This document shows, in pieces, positions 43,023 to 52,737 of a DNA stretch of 64,000 nucleotides. The position numbers and the translations under genes were made by a program. The DNA comes from Nostoc sp. 'Lobaria pulmonaria (5183) cyanobiont' (lineage in GTDB: Bacteria > Cyanobacteriota > Cyanobacteriia > Cyanobacteriales > Nostocaceae), in NCBI RefSeq assembly GCF_002949795.1, contig NZ_CP026692.1:1423501-1487500 (forward strand), read 5' to 3'. Under the pieces are notes generated by a model that did no database searches, was not told the DNA's origin, and worked only from the letters and a program-made list of their open reading frames with translations. Positions within the stretch are counted from its first letter, which is position 1. Every line of letters begins with the position of its first letter.

Positions 43023-45161
43023 ATGGAATTAATATCACAAGTTCTTGTTCTGGAACCAACTTCCCAAGTTCTTGGCAAAGAACCAATTGTTCCCTTTGCT
43101 ATTTTGCTGGCGGTCATCTTAGTTATACCTATCATATTTGAGCGGTTAAGATTACCAGGATTAGTGGGTTTGGTTTTCTCAGGGCTAGTACTTGGGCCTT
43201 CAGGTTGGAATCTTTTTCAGTCTGACTCACCGATGATTAACCTACTATCAGACATTGGGTTAATTTATTTGCTGTTTGTCGCCGGACTAGAAGTCGATCT
43301 AGAACAGTTTCGCCGGAGAAAAAGTCGTGCCTTTGGGTTCGCTAGCTTGACTTTTAGTGTACCCCTAGTGATGGGAACCTTATTAGGTCTGATTTTAGGC
43401 TATGGCTGGAATACTTCAATCTTAATTGGCTCTTTATTCACTTCCTATACCCTTTTGGCATATCCCATAATCAGCCGTTTGGGAGTAGTAAACAACGAAG
43501 CTGTTACTGTCACCATTGGAGCTACGATTTTTACAAACATTGGTGCAGTACTGATATTAGCCGTTTGTGTAGCTGTCGTTCATGCTGGAGTATTCAGCTT
43601 TGCTAAACTACTCACCTTGTCAGGTTGGTTAACTATTTACTCTGTTGCTGTTGTTACAGGCTTTGATTGGGCAGGCAAAGAATTTTTCAAGCGATCTGGA
43701 GACGATGAAGGAAACAAGTTTTTGTTTGTGTTGCTTTCTGTGTTTCTGGCAGCTATGGGCGCTCAATTAATTGGGGTAGAAAAAATTGTTGGTGCTTTTT
43801 TAGCGGGTTTGGCAGTGAATGAAGCTGTGGGTGAAGGCCCTGTCAAAGAAAAGGTGGTATTTATTGGCAGTGTGCTGTTCATTCCCATTTTCTTTATAGA
43901 CCTTGGTTTACTGATAGATTTACCCACCTTTGCCAACAATTTGAACACGCTCAAGTTAACACTGTCGATCGTAGTTGGTTTGATTGTCAGTAAATTGATT
44001 GCAGCTTTGTTGACAAAACTGGTTTACCACTATACATGGCAAGAAATTCTAACGATGTGGTCGCTGTCACTTCCCCAAGTTGGTACAACGTTAGCAGCAA
44101 CGTTAGTGGGATATCGGGCTGGGTTGCTGCCACTAGAAGTATTACACAGTGTGATTGTCTTAATGCTCGTCACATCAACCTTGGGACCGTTGATGACCAG
44201 TCGAATAGCTGTTGGTTTGAATTCCCCGCCAGCCGAAGATCCAGTACCACCTCTACCTGAAGAGAACGCATCACAAACAAACAGTGCTTTTACTATAGTC
44301 GTGCCTGTATATAATCCTCAGACCCAGCAGTATTTGATTGAAATGGCGGCGTTATTAGCGCGTCAGTCTCAGGGCAAAATTATACCCCTGGCGATCGCTA
44401 CTGCTGCTGCTCACATGGATGCACCCCAGTTAGAAGCGTCTCTACAACGGAGTGAGTGGTTATTGAATAAAGCCACGACACAAAGTCGAGCCTTGGGCGT
44501 AGCCGCAGAACCGATGCTGCGAATTGATGATGCTTTTGCTCAAGGAATTAGCAGAGCGGCTCGCGAACAAAAAGCTAATTTAATTGTTATGGGTTGGGGT
44601 AAACGGACTGGGTTACGAGCGCGTTTATTTGGGAATGTGATTGATGGTGTGCTTTGGGCATCCCATTGTCCAGTAGCGGTGACACGTCTAGTAGAATCAC
44701 CGAAAAAAATTCAGCGCATCTTAGTACCAATAGAAAACTTAACAGCACCGACATTACAACCTGTACAATTTGCCCAGATCCTAGCCGAGGCAAATCAGAG
44801 CCACATTACTGTGCTGAATGTGTGCGATCGCCGCACTAGTTCTAGTAAAATTGCTTGGAGGCGATCGCATCTCTCCCTATTGGTATCTAAATTGGCTTTG
44901 GCCAATGCCCCAGAAATTCAAATCATCGCTCACGAAAATGTTGCCCAAGCAATTTTGCAGGCAGCAAGATTATATGATTTAGTAGTTTTACCTTTTATAC
45001 GTAATCGTACCAGTCCTGGAGGGTTAGCCATTAGCGATGTCACAACCCAGTTAGCCAGACAACTCACCTGCTCAATTATCATGCTTGGAGAACCGCAACG
45101 CACTCAAACCACAAATTTAATTATGTCTACCACCGTTAGCAGCATTACATCTGCTGTATGA
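43023..45161 (+). CDS. Na+/H+ (CPA2) antiporter fused to universal-stress domains
   Basis: A 712-residue monovalent cation:proton antiporter. Residues about 22-405 form the 12-13-helix CPA2 transporter, with the SDIGLIYLLFVAGLEVDLEQ segment and FIPIFFIDLGLLIDL carrying acidic residues. After a linker (SPPAEDPVPPLPEENASQ), residues about 425-690 form two UspA-like domains: FTIVVPVYNP ... NLIVMGWGKRTG ... VLWASHCPVAVTRL, then RILVPIENLTAP ... DLVVLPF. The USP part may sense nucleotide or osmotic stress to gate ion exchange; this is inferred from architecture. It is a single gene. Confidence 0.9.
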   Translation: MELISQVLVLEPTSQVLGKEPIVPFAILLAVILVIPIIFERLRLPGLVGLVFSGLVLGPSGWNLFQSDSPMINLLSDIGLIYLLFVAGLEVDLEQFRRRKSRAFGFASLTFSVPLVMGTLLGLILGYGWNTSILIGSLFTSYTLLAYPIISRLGVVNNEAVTVTIGATIFTNIGAVLILAVCVAVVHAGVFSFAKLLTLSGWLTIYSVAVVTGFDWAGKEFFKRSGDDEGNKFLFVLLSVFLAAMGAQLIGVEKIVGAFLAGLAVNEAVGEGPVKEKVVFIGSVLFIPIFFIDLGLLIDLPTFANNLNTLKLTLSIVVGLIVSKLIAALLTKLVYHYTWQEILTMWSLSLPQVGTTLAATLVGYRAGLLPLEVLHSVIVLMLVTSTLGPLMTSRIAVGLNSPPAEDPVPPLPEENASQTNSAFTIVVPVYNPQTQQYLIEMAALLARQSQGKIIPLAIATAAAHMDAPQLEASLQRSEWLLNKATTQSRALGVAAEPMLRIDDAFAQGISRAAREQKANLIVMGWGKRTGLRARLFGNVIDGVLWASHCPVAVTRLVESPKKIQRILVPIENLTAPTLQPVQFAQILAEANQSHITVLNVCDRRTSSSKIAWRRSHLSLLVSKLALANAPEIQIIAHENVAQAILQAARLYDLVVLPFIRNRTSPGGLAISDVTTQLARQLTCSIIMLGEPQRTQTTNLIMSTTVSSITSAV

Positions 45162-45611
45162 TGTAAGGCAGAATACAGTTAAAGTAAGTCGACTTAAGCT
45201 GGCTTGGTTTAGTTTGCGGGAGGCATCCCATTTCCAAAAATCTTTGCAACAAATGAATCGGCACATTTGCATATATTTGGATGGCGAGTGTCAACCCGAT
45301 CTCAACTAACTTGTTGTATCCAACTAAAACCTTAATAACCGTAAAAATACTTGATATTTTTGAAGATTTGATAAAGATCGGCTGAACAACAAACAATTTT
45401 TAAACAATTTTTGTTATTTTGCTAATTGAATTCTTAAGAAAACAGGTAAAAATATAACAAAACTACAACTGTGAAAAAATAGGTAAGTTCAACAATACTT
45501 TTTGATTGAGCCTTGTTATTTTTTTTTTATTTTGTATTTTTGTACCTAAGGTGGGTAATCTAAAAGTAAGTGCAATAGCTACTGAAAATATTTGTAAGTA
45601 ACTGGGAAACT
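45162..45611. other. Upstream region of the UDP-sugar genes
   Basis: 450 bp, AT-rich. TAAGTCGACTTA (45185-45196) is a perfect 12-bp palindrome directly after the antiporter gene. Several A/T tracts lie before the decarboxylase start. No coding remnant was seen. Confidence 0.4.
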
Positions 45612-46562
45612 ATGAGAATTTTGGTTACGGGCGGTGCTGGGTTTATTGGTTCCCATCTCATCGACCGACTAATGGCTGCTGGGCATGAAATAATATGCTT
45701 AGATAATTTTTACACTGGTCATAAACGCAACATTCTGAAATGGTTAGGCCATCCGTACTTTGAATTGATCCGCCACGATATAACCGAACCAATCCGGTTA
45801 GAAGTCGATCAAATTTATCATTTAGCTTGTCCAGCTTCACCAGTACATTACCAGTACAACCCAGTTAAAACCGTTAAAACTAACGTGATGGGAACACTGA
45901 ATATGTTGGGGCTAGCTAAACGTGTGAAAGCGAGGTTTTTCTTAGCTTCCACTAGTGAAGTATACGGAGATCCAGAAGTTCATCCCCAAACTGAAGAGTA
46001 TAGAGGTAGCGTCAATCCCATTGGAATACGTTCATGCTACGACGAAGGTAAAAGAATTGCTGAAACTCTAGCATTTGATTACTACAGGCAAAATAAAGTT
46101 GATATTCGAGTTGTTCGGATATTCAACACCTACGGGCCGAGAATGTTAGAAAATGATGGTCGAGTGGTGAGCAACTTTATAGTTCAAGCCTTGCAGGGTA
46201 ATCCTTTAACTGTGTACGGTGATGGTTCGCAAACTCGTAGTTTCTGCTACGTTTCTGATTTGGTAGAAGGATTCATCCGCCTAATGAATAGCGACTACAT
46301 TGGCCCACTCAACCTGGGCAATCCTGGTGAATACACGATTTTACAATTGGCACAAACTGTGCAAAATATGATCAATCCAGACGCGCAGATTAAGTTCGAG
46401 GCACTACCTTCGGACGATCCCCGACGTCGCCAGCCTGATATCACAAAGGCAAAAACTTGGTTAAATTGGGAACCTACCATTCCTCTGCAAGAGGGTTTAA
46501 AACTGACAATAGAAGATTTTCGCGATCGCATTCAAAGCGATGTCAATAATTCAACCACCTGA
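45612..46562 (+). CDS. UDP-glucuronic acid decarboxylase (UDP-xylose synthase)
   Basis: A 316-residue short-chain dehydrogenase/reductase of the UXS type, converting UDP-glucuronate to UDP-xylose with bound NAD+. Motifs are [10 protein letters not shown] at 7-16, [30 protein letters not shown] (the UXS-specific loop), the catalytic [14 protein letters not shown] and SCYDEGKR (Y-x3-K), and RPF-equivalent [10 protein letters not shown]. The 3' neighbour encodes UDP-glucose dehydrogenase, which supplies its substrate, so the two form a pathway pair separated by 147 bp. The product is probably for cell-surface polysaccharide. Confidence 0.93.
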   Translation: MRILVTGGAGFIGSHLIDRLMAAGHEIICLDNFYTGHKRNILKWLGHPYFELIRHDITEPIRLEVDQIYHLACPASPVHYQYNPVKTVKTNVMGTLNMLGLAKRVKARFFLASTSEVYGDPEVHPQTEEYRGSVNPIGIRSCYDEGKRIAETLAFDYYRQNKVDIRVVRIFNTYGPRMLENDGRVVSNFIVQALQGNPLTVYGDGSQTRSFCYVSDLVEGFIRLMNSDYIGPLNLGNPGEYTILQLAQTVQNMINPDAQIKFEALPSDDPRRRQPDITKAKTWLNWEPTIPLQEGLKLTIEDFRDRIQSDVNNSTT

Positions 46563-46709
46563 GTGGCGTCTAACGTCGCTGTGAATTTTCATGCAGGCTG
46601 ACCAAAACGGTAGCTAGTATATTTAGTTACTGAGATTTTCTAAATGTGTAAGTGTAAAATTGAGAACTTCTTTTTGAAGATTAAGCCAAAAAAAGTGAGG
46701 AGTTAAAAA

Positions 46710-48101
46710 ATGCGTGTTTGCGTTATTGGTACTGGTTACGTTGGTTTAGTTACAGGTGCTTGCTTGGCTCATATTGGACATGATGTCATTTGCGTAGACA
46801 ACAACGAAGAAAAAGTTAAGTTAATGAAGTCTGGGCAATCTCCAATTTTTGAGCCGGGACTCTCAGAAATTATGCAGTCAGCCATTCAAGCAGAGAAGAT
46901 TCATTTTACTAGCGATCTTGCTGCTGGAGTTTCTCATGGAGAAATTCTATTTATTGCTGTGGGAACGCCACCTTTACCCACTGGTGAAAGTGATACTCGT
47001 TATGTTGAAGCTGTAGCCCGTGGGATTGGGGAAAATCTCAACGGTGGTTATAAAGTCATAGTAAATAAATCTACAGTACCCATTGGCTCAGGTGACTGGG
47101 TGCGGATGCTTATTCTGGATGGTGTTGCAGAGCGGCAGAAAACACTGATACCCGCAGGGGGAGTGCCGAGTGATAATAAATTATCTGAGTTTGCAGCCGA
47201 GTTTGATGTAGTCAGCAATCCAGAGTTTTTACGAGAAGGTTCAGCAGTTTACGACACTTTCAACCCCGATCGCATTGTATTAGGGGGCAATAGTCAAAGA
47301 GCAGTAGCATTGATGCAACAACTGTATGCCCCAATTGTGGAACGCAAGTTCGCTGCCGATCAATCTCTTCCTCCTGTGCCAATTTTGGCAACAGACCTCA
47401 GTTCGGCGGAGATGATTAAATATGCCGCTAATGCCTTTTTAGCCACTAAGATTAGTTTTATTAACGAAGTTGCTAATATTTGCGATCGCGTCGGTGCTGA
47501 TGTTACTCAAGTAGCCAGAGGTATCGGTCTAGATTCCCGCATTGGTAACAAGTTTTTACAAGCTGGTATTGGTTGGGGTGGCTCTTGTTTCCCCAAAGAT
47601 GTCTCCGCACTGATTCACACTGCTGATGACTATGGTTATGAAGCCCAGCTACTGAAATCTGCTGTCAGTGTCAACGAACGCCAGCGATTGATTGCTTTGG
47701 AAAAACTCCAACAAGTTCTGAAAATTCTCAAAGGCAAAACAGTCGGACTACTCGGACTGACCTTCAAGCCCGATACCGACGACTTGCGCGACGCCCCAGC
47801 CCTCAACCTAATTGAGCAGCTAAACCGACTGGGAGCCAAAGTCAAAGCCTACGACCCCATTGTTTCCCAAACAGGTCTACGTCATGGGCTTTCTGGTGTG
47901 CTAGTAGAAACCGATGCCGAAAGACTCGCTGACGGCTGTGATGCCTTAGTACTTGTCACCGAATGGCAGCAGTTCAGCACTCTCGACTATGTGAAAATGG
48001 CAAAATTGATGGCCCACCCCGTTATCATCGACGGTCGTAACTTCCTCGACCCCGAAGCAATGATACGGGCTGGATTCCAATATGTAGGGGTGGGACGATA
48101 G
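46710..48101 (+). CDS. UDP-glucose 6-dehydrogenase
   Basis: A 463-residue UGD, oxidising UDP-glucose twice with NAD+ to UDP-glucuronate in the cytosol. The dinucleotide motif GTGYVGLVTG lies at 7-16. FIAVGTPPLPTGESD and VNKSTVPIGSGD follow. The catalytic cysteine is C293 in GWGGSCFPKD. The C-terminal UDP-binding domain includes LGLTFKPDTDDLRDAPAL. The start ATG has GTGAGGAG upstream, a good site. With the upstream decarboxylase it makes UDP-xylose from UDP-glucose. A strong terminator lies at 48202-48240. Confidence 0.95.
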   Translation: MRVCVIGTGYVGLVTGACLAHIGHDVICVDNNEEKVKLMKSGQSPIFEPGLSEIMQSAIQAEKIHFTSDLAAGVSHGEILFIAVGTPPLPTGESDTRYVEAVARGIGENLNGGYKVIVNKSTVPIGSGDWVRMLILDGVAERQKTLIPAGGVPSDNKLSEFAAEFDVVSNPEFLREGSAVYDTFNPDRIVLGGNSQRAVALMQQLYAPIVERKFAADQSLPPVPILATDLSSAEMIKYAANAFLATKISFINEVANICDRVGADVTQVARGIGLDSRIGNKFLQAGIGWGGSCFPKDVSALIHTADDYGYEAQLLKSAVSVNERQRLIALEKLQQVLKILKGKTVGLLGLTFKPDTDDLRDAPALNLIEQLNRLGAKVKAYDPIVSQTGLRHGLSGVLVETDAERLADGCDALVLVTEWQQFSTLDYVKMAKLMAHPVIIDGRNFLDPEAMIRAGFQYVGVGR

Positions 48102-48463
48102 ATAGTTCAGAGTGATGAGTAATTAATGATGGATAAGAATTGCTTACAATTTATAATCCATAAATCCTAACTCCAACTCTTTTAAAAACCGAAAGATTTA
48201 CAATACCGCCTAGAACGATCTAGGCGGTATTTAATTTTGTTTTAGAGCTTCGCGCAAATATGCTAAAAAAACGTGAATTCGACTGCTCATATAGTGTCCG
48301 TCTGATTAGCGCAATCAAAAGACCTCTAAGAGATTTTACTGCGTAAAACTGTCCCTCTCCCAGTCGGAGAGGGACAGACTTGAACTAAAGTTCAAGGCAG
48401 GAAGCGGTTCGACGAACTCACGTTAAAAAACTTTACTTCTCTTGTTTGCGTGAAAGTATCATA
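48102..48463. other. Convergent intergenic region with a terminator
   Basis: 362 bp between two converging genes. Besides the terminator at 48202-48240 it holds CCCTCTCC-CAGTC-GGAGAGGG near 48350-48370, a short hairpin, and no recognisable gene. Confidence 0.5.
48202..48240. terminator. Bidirectional intrinsic terminator
   Basis: AATACCGCCTAG (48202-48213) and CTAGGCGGTATT (48220-48231) form a perfect 12-bp stem, followed by TAATTTTGTTTT on the plus strand. It probably ends the UDP-sugar operon and may also serve the converging DUF2993 gene. Confidence 0.85.
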
Positions 48464-49258
48464 TTAATTAGTACTTGGAATACGTTCAATCTCAGCATAT
48501 CCACTGAAGATAAGTTTTTTACCTTCAGTTTCTAATCGGTTTAGCCGCATTTTCACTCCATCAAGATCAAAACGATCCAAATCGACCATATTATCTAAAA
48601 TTTCTACTAGCGCCACGCTCAAGGTTTGCGAGATTTCCCGTTGTGCTTCTGGCACTTGGTCAAGTTCGATTTTTGGATCTTTGAAAGAAACTCGCCGCCG
48701 CCTTTCAATGCCTATAGCTAGGATCATACTCAGGGGTACAAGTTCGCCATTATTTAAATCTGCTTTTGCTACAAGTTGTAAGCGATTCTCTGGCAATAGC
48801 TGTACCTGAACTTCCGTAAAGGAGACTGGTTCACCGCCAGATAATGCCGTCAGTGATGGTACGGTGAGGTTAAGCAGACGCTTTTTCACCAGTTCCGCAT
48901 TAAAGGCTTGGTTTATGCCCGCTTCTGATAAAATTACTTGAGCGATCGCTTGAGTGGGTTGCTTCAGACTGAGTTTGCCCTTTAAAACCGAGCCGAAGTC
49001 AATGGCAACCGCATCAGTTTCAAAAGACATTTCCTCAACCGCGAAATCTTTCCGAATCACCAAGCCACGGCCGCTCATTTTGAAGCTATCAATGCTGCCT
49101 TGCAACAGCTTGCTGGAGGGGTAGCAGCGCACAAAGACTTCTACTGACTCGCTCGTGCTAAACAGGTGGCGAATCGTTTGGCTGGCGACTGTGTTGAGCA
49201 TTCGCTCTCCCCAGTCTGTGCCTTTAGGATCTTGTAAACCAGTAAGTCCGCCGAACAT
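48464..49258 (-). CDS. DUF2993 domain-containing protein
   Basis: A 264-residue protein of the cyanobacterial/actinobacterial DUF2993 family. The N terminus MFGGLTGLQDPKGTDWGERM and VEVFVRCYPSSKLLQGSIDSF are family hallmarks; the rest is beta-rich, as in lipid-binding tubular folds such as LptD/AsmA neighbours. The ATG at 49258 is preferred, since a TTG-started extension to 49300 adds 14 residues with no ribosome site. The function is unknown, possibly lipid or envelope related. It is a single gene converging on the UDP-sugar pair. Confidence 0.82.
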   Translation of the reverse strand: MFGGLTGLQDPKGTDWGERMLNTVASQTIRHLFSTSESVEVFVRCYPSSKLLQGSIDSFKMSGRGLVIRKDFAVEEMSFETDAVAIDFGSVLKGKLSLKQPTQAIAQVILSEAGINQAFNAELVKKRLLNLTVPSLTALSGGEPVSFTEVQVQLLPENRLQLVAKADLNNGELVPLSMILAIGIERRRRVSFKDPKIELDQVPEAQREISQTLSVALVEILDNMVDLDRFDLDGVKMRLNRLETEGKKLIFSGYAEIERIPSTN

Positions 49259-49460
49259 GTGGTTTTGGGTCTCTAGAAGTTCTTTGTACTTTTGTAACAA
49301 ACTGTGAAGAATACAGCAAGCGATCCCGTGATTAATTGTGCTGATGGGTAGGTGTAGGATAGCTGATGATTAGAGCTCCACTGTGTCAAATGTTACTTTT
49401 ATTCTAGTGAGTGGGAATAATTAAACTAAGTTATTGCTAAGACTCTCACCAATACTAAGT

Positions 49461-50927
49461 ATGATACAGCTAAATATTCTAGAAATTGCCAAGCAGGGTG
49501 ATACAAATGCGATTAACACTCTGGTAAGTCAGTGGTTAAATTCACCCAGAATTACGTCAAAAACTAGTTTCAAACAAAATTGTCTACAGATAATGCTGGA
49601 ATCAATTGAAATTCCAGCACAACAGTTAGTAGTCCCAGTTATTTGTGATGGATTAATTAATTTAGGTATCCAATCTTTTAATAATGTCAAAATATACGGT
49701 AGAGTAACAGGTGAAGATTTTCCCGATTGGCAACAAGAAATTGAGTTAGAAGCACTAATAAATTCAACTGTATTAACACCTCAAACAAATATTGAAGTGG
49801 AATCTTCAATTGCCATTACTAAAACAAAAACAGATAATCAATTAACTGTAAAAAAACCATCTTTTTTGGGATCATTGCTTGGAACAGTAGCAGGAACAGC
49901 CGGAGTCGTTGGAGGTGCTGCTGTTCTAGCTGGACAAGCTGTTGCAGGAGCGGCTGTAGGTATTGGGGGTGCGATTGGAGGTGCAGCTTTTCAGGCAACA
50001 CAAATAGTAGGGCAGGCACTAGCAATTGTTGGCAATAATCCCCAATTGGAAGTAGCAATAAAATCTCTAAATCAAGATTGGTTAAATCCTTTAATTCAAC
50101 AGGTTGATTTAGTTAAAGCCGAGGCTGCCGTTAGAAAGCTACAGCAAGAACACCCAAATGAACAACCAGCACAAATTGCCCATCATCTTATGCTGGAAAA
50201 AGCTGTTTTGGCAGGAGGAACAGGGCTTGCTAGTAGCCTTATACCAGGACAAGCAACTGCAATGTTTATGGTAGATTGGGCTGCTACATCTACATTATCA
50301 GTAGAGTTAGTCTATCAAATTGCTGCTGCCTACGGAATGAATTTAAATGATTCCGAGCGCAGAGGAGAAGCAGTAGCAATTTTTGGTTTAGGGCTGGGTG
50401 GAAAAACAGCAATCAAAGCAGGTTTGGGTTTACTCCGAAATCTGCCAGTAGCGGGAGCCGTCATTGGTGCTAGTTCAAATGCAGTCATGATCTACGCATT
50501 AGGTTATGCGGCTTGTCAGTTTTATGAAGCAAAGCAGAATCCATTAACTTTAGAAGCAACATTAGTCGATGCTCAACTAGAGAGCGGAAAATTTCTTGAA
50601 GCCGCTATTTCTCAAGAAAAGATTATGGATCAGATTTTGGTTCACATTGTCTTAGCAGGTAATCCAGATAAATCTTGGGAAGATATTTTGCCAGAATTAC
50701 AAGCTGTCAACCTTAGTCCTGAGTCAATCGATGCGATCGCAGCTAATATCAAATCTCCACCATCTTTAGAAACTTTACTTGAGCAAATTAATAGTGATTT
50801 TGCTGTACCTCTACTGGCGCAATGTCAAAAAATTGCTCATCTAGATGGAGTAATTACGCCAGAAGAAGCTAAGGTGTTAGAAACAATTAACAAAAAGTTA
50901 AATCGTGATTTAGCTGCAATCAAATAA
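49461..50927 (+). CDS. Multi-domain EcsC/TerB-like protein
   Basis: A 488-residue protein. The first 95 residues (MIQLNILEIAKQGDTNAINTL, CLQIMLESIEIPAQQLVV, VKIYGRVTGEDFPDWQQEIE) match a module repeated in many cyanobacterial proteins of unknown function. A Gly/Ala-rich hydrophobic stretch follows (about 140-190), then an EcsC/DUF697-like region (AVLAGGTGLASSLIPGQATA, MVDWAATSTLSVELVYQIAA). The C terminus has a TerB-like helix (CQKIAHLDGVITPEEAKVLE). The ATG at 49461 is preferred over ATT/TTG alternatives further left. It may sit at membranes; the role is unknown. An 84-residue gene follows 136 bp later. Confidence 0.65.
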   Translation: MIQLNILEIAKQGDTNAINTLVSQWLNSPRITSKTSFKQNCLQIMLESIEIPAQQLVVPVICDGLINLGIQSFNNVKIYGRVTGEDFPDWQQEIELEALINSTVLTPQTNIEVESSIAITKTKTDNQLTVKKPSFLGSLLGTVAGTAGVVGGAAVLAGQAVAGAAVGIGGAIGGAAFQATQIVGQALAIVGNNPQLEVAIKSLNQDWLNPLIQQVDLVKAEAAVRKLQQEHPNEQPAQIAHHLMLEKAVLAGGTGLASSLIPGQATAMFMVDWAATSTLSVELVYQIAAAYGMNLNDSERRGEAVAIFGLGLGGKTAIKAGLGLLRNLPVAGAVIGASSNAVMIYALGYAACQFYEAKQNPLTLEATLVDAQLESGKFLEAAISQEKIMDQILVHIVLAGNPDKSWEDILPELQAVNLSPESIDAIAANIKSPPSLETLLEQINSDFAVPLLAQCQKIAHLDGVITPEEAKVLETINKKLNRDLAAIK

Positions 50928-51063
50928 CCGAACACAAAGCCAGCGATCGCTCCGATTTAACTTGCCTTTTAAACAAGTGCGATCGCTTTTAAAATAAATG
51001 GAAAAGAGATTCCCCGACTAATCACAAACTCGTTGCAAGTAAACCAACGAAAGGAAGATAACA

Positions 51064-51318
51064 ATGAAAGCTAAACTTTACGATCAAATAAAAACATTGG
51101 TAGAAGTACAACCAGACTTTGCCGACGAGATGATTCCTAAAAATACACTGGGAACAATTGGAGAATGCTACAAAAATCCCGAAGGTTATGCAGTAGATAT
51201 TGCCATCCCCAATCAAAAGTTAGTTGGAAGCTATGAATACGTAAATGTCATTTTTACTTCTGACCAATTCGTGCTTATCAATACTGTCTTGCAACCACTG
51301 AATGTTATTACTCAGTAA
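51064..51318 (+). CDS. Small protein, DUF4926-like
   Basis: An 84-residue protein, MKAKLYDQIKTLVEVQPDF then IPKNTLGTIGECYKNPEGYA, with a strand pattern ending VNVIFTSDQFVLIN. The 'GT.G.I.E.Y..PE.YAVDI' layout resembles DUF4926 and similar small SH3-like proteins often encoded near toxin-antitoxin or contact-dependent genes. I rate the family only as possible. The ribosome site GAAAGGAAGA lies 8 bases before the ATG. It could form an operon with the EcsC/TerB-like gene upstream. Confidence 0.5.
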   Translation: MKAKLYDQIKTLVEVQPDFADEMIPKNTLGTIGECYKNPEGYAVDIAIPNQKLVGSYEYVNVIFTSDQFVLINTVLQPLNVITQ

Positions 51319-51382
51319 TGGCAAAACCTGATAAGGTCATCTTTAGGAGGATAGAGACGCGGATACCGCGCTCTTAAGTTAC

Positions 51383-52633
51383 CTACTTCGTCAACAACTT
51401 CCGTCGTAAATTATCTAAGGCTGCATTCGCACTTACATGACGAATTAGAGCGCGTCCTCGCACTGCACCAAATTGATACTCAAAACTTGCCACTTCATCC
51501 TTTGGCCCAGCCAAACCAATATAAACTAAACCCACCGGCTTAGTATCTGTCCCTCCAGTTGGGCCAGCAATTCCAGTAATACTCAGTCCCCAAGTTGTTG
51601 CAAGGCGGGTTTTGACTCCAATTGCCATTTGCTCTGCAACAGTACCACTTACCGCCCCAAATTTATCTAAATCTTCTGGGTTAACCCCCAGCAGCCCAAC
51701 CTTCACCGAATTGTCATAAGAAATTACTCCACCCCAAAAGTAATCAGAACTCCCAGAAATCTCAGTCAACATTTGCCCTAAACCGCCACCAGTACAAGAT
51801 TCTGCCACCGAAAGTGTTTCTTTTGATGCCCGCAACAACTCACCGACTACGGTAGAAAGAGTATCATTATTAACACCGTAAAAATCCAGTCCGGCAATTT
51901 CTTTAAGTTGTTTCTCAATGGGCGCAATTAGTTCTTCTGCGGCTGCTTCTGAATTTGCTTTTGCAGAAACTCGCAATCTCACTTCCCCCTTACCTGCGTA
52001 AGGCGCTACTGTGGGATTTGGCAATTTCAAATAGGAAGCAACCTTTTCTGCTAAAACAGATTCACCAATACCCCAAAACTTTAAACTCCGACTGTAAATA
52101 ATTTCTTTACCCCAACCTTGACTTTTGAGAAATGGGACTGCTGTTTCTTCCCACATCGGATGCATTTCACTGGGAACACCGGGAAAGGTAAAAATCGTGA
52201 TTTCAGGACGGGGTTGCCAAATGATACCGGGTGCTGTTCCAGTAGGGTTGGGTAGAATTTCTGCACCTTGGGGAATCAAAGCCTGCTTGCGGTTACTTGG
52301 TGACATAACCCGACCACGTTGGGCGAATTTCTGGATTATGTCTTCGATAATGTCAGAACGTTCTACCAACGGGACTTTAAAAAAATCGGCGATGGTTTCG
52401 CAAGTTAGATCGTCTGGTGTGGGGCCGAGTCCACCAGTGAAAATGAGAATTTGGGCTCTGGAAATAGCAATTTCTATAACTTGCTTCAACCGTTCTGGAT
52501 TATCCCCAACCACTGTTTGATAGTAGTGGGGAATACCTAGCTGCGCTAATTGTTGCGCCAAAAATTGAGCATTGCCGTTGAGGATATCTCCTAGCAATAG
52601 TTCAGTACCAACACAAATAATTTCTGCACTCAT
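51383..52633 (-). CDS. cinA: CinA-family protein (competence/damage-inducible; NMN deamidase-like)
   Basis: A 416-residue CinA. The N-terminal MoCF/COG1058 domain starts SAEIICVGTELLLGDILNGN, with FTGGLGPTPDDLT near residue 65. The C-terminal CinA domain has SVAESCTGGGLGQMLTEI and IAGPTGGTDTKPVGLVYIG, as in PncC-type nicotinamide-nucleotide amidases. Thus it may have both ADP-ribose pyrophosphatase and NMN deamidase activities, as in full-length CinA elsewhere. The frame stays open upstream to 52819, but residues before 52633 are translated low-complexity repeat DNA, so the ATG at 52633 is chosen. Confidence 0.92.
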   Translation of the reverse strand: MSAEIICVGTELLLGDILNGNAQFLAQQLAQLGIPHYYQTVVGDNPERLKQVIEIAISRAQILIFTGGLGPTPDDLTCETIADFFKVPLVERSDIIEDIIQKFAQRGRVMSPSNRKQALIPQGAEILPNPTGTAPGIIWQPRPEITIFTFPGVPSEMHPMWEETAVPFLKSQGWGKEIIYSRSLKFWGIGESVLAEKVASYLKLPNPTVAPYAGKGEVRLRVSAKANSEAAAEELIAPIEKQLKEIAGLDFYGVNNDTLSTVVGELLRASKETLSVAESCTGGGLGQMLTEISGSSDYFWGGVISYDNSVKVGLLGVNPEDLDKFGAVSGTVAEQMAIGVKTRLATTWGLSITGIAGPTGGTDTKPVGLVYIGLAGPKDEVASFEYQFGAVRGRALIRHVSANAALDNLRRKLLTK

Positions 52634-52737
52634 TAGATTGGGAATAGGGAGTGGGGAATGGGGAGTAGGGAGTGGGGAGAGAGCAGGGGAAGAAGAACAT
52701 ATTGACCAATGCCCCATGCCCAATGCCCCATACCCAA
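52634..52737. repeat. Low-complexity repeat upstream of cinA
   Basis: GGGGAATGGGGAGTAGGGAG-type sequence is followed by GGGGAAGAAGAACATATTG and CCCCATGCCCAATGCCC. It occupies the whole gap between cinA and glyA and shares its AACATATTGACCAAT core with 40347-40363. Confidence 0.85.
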
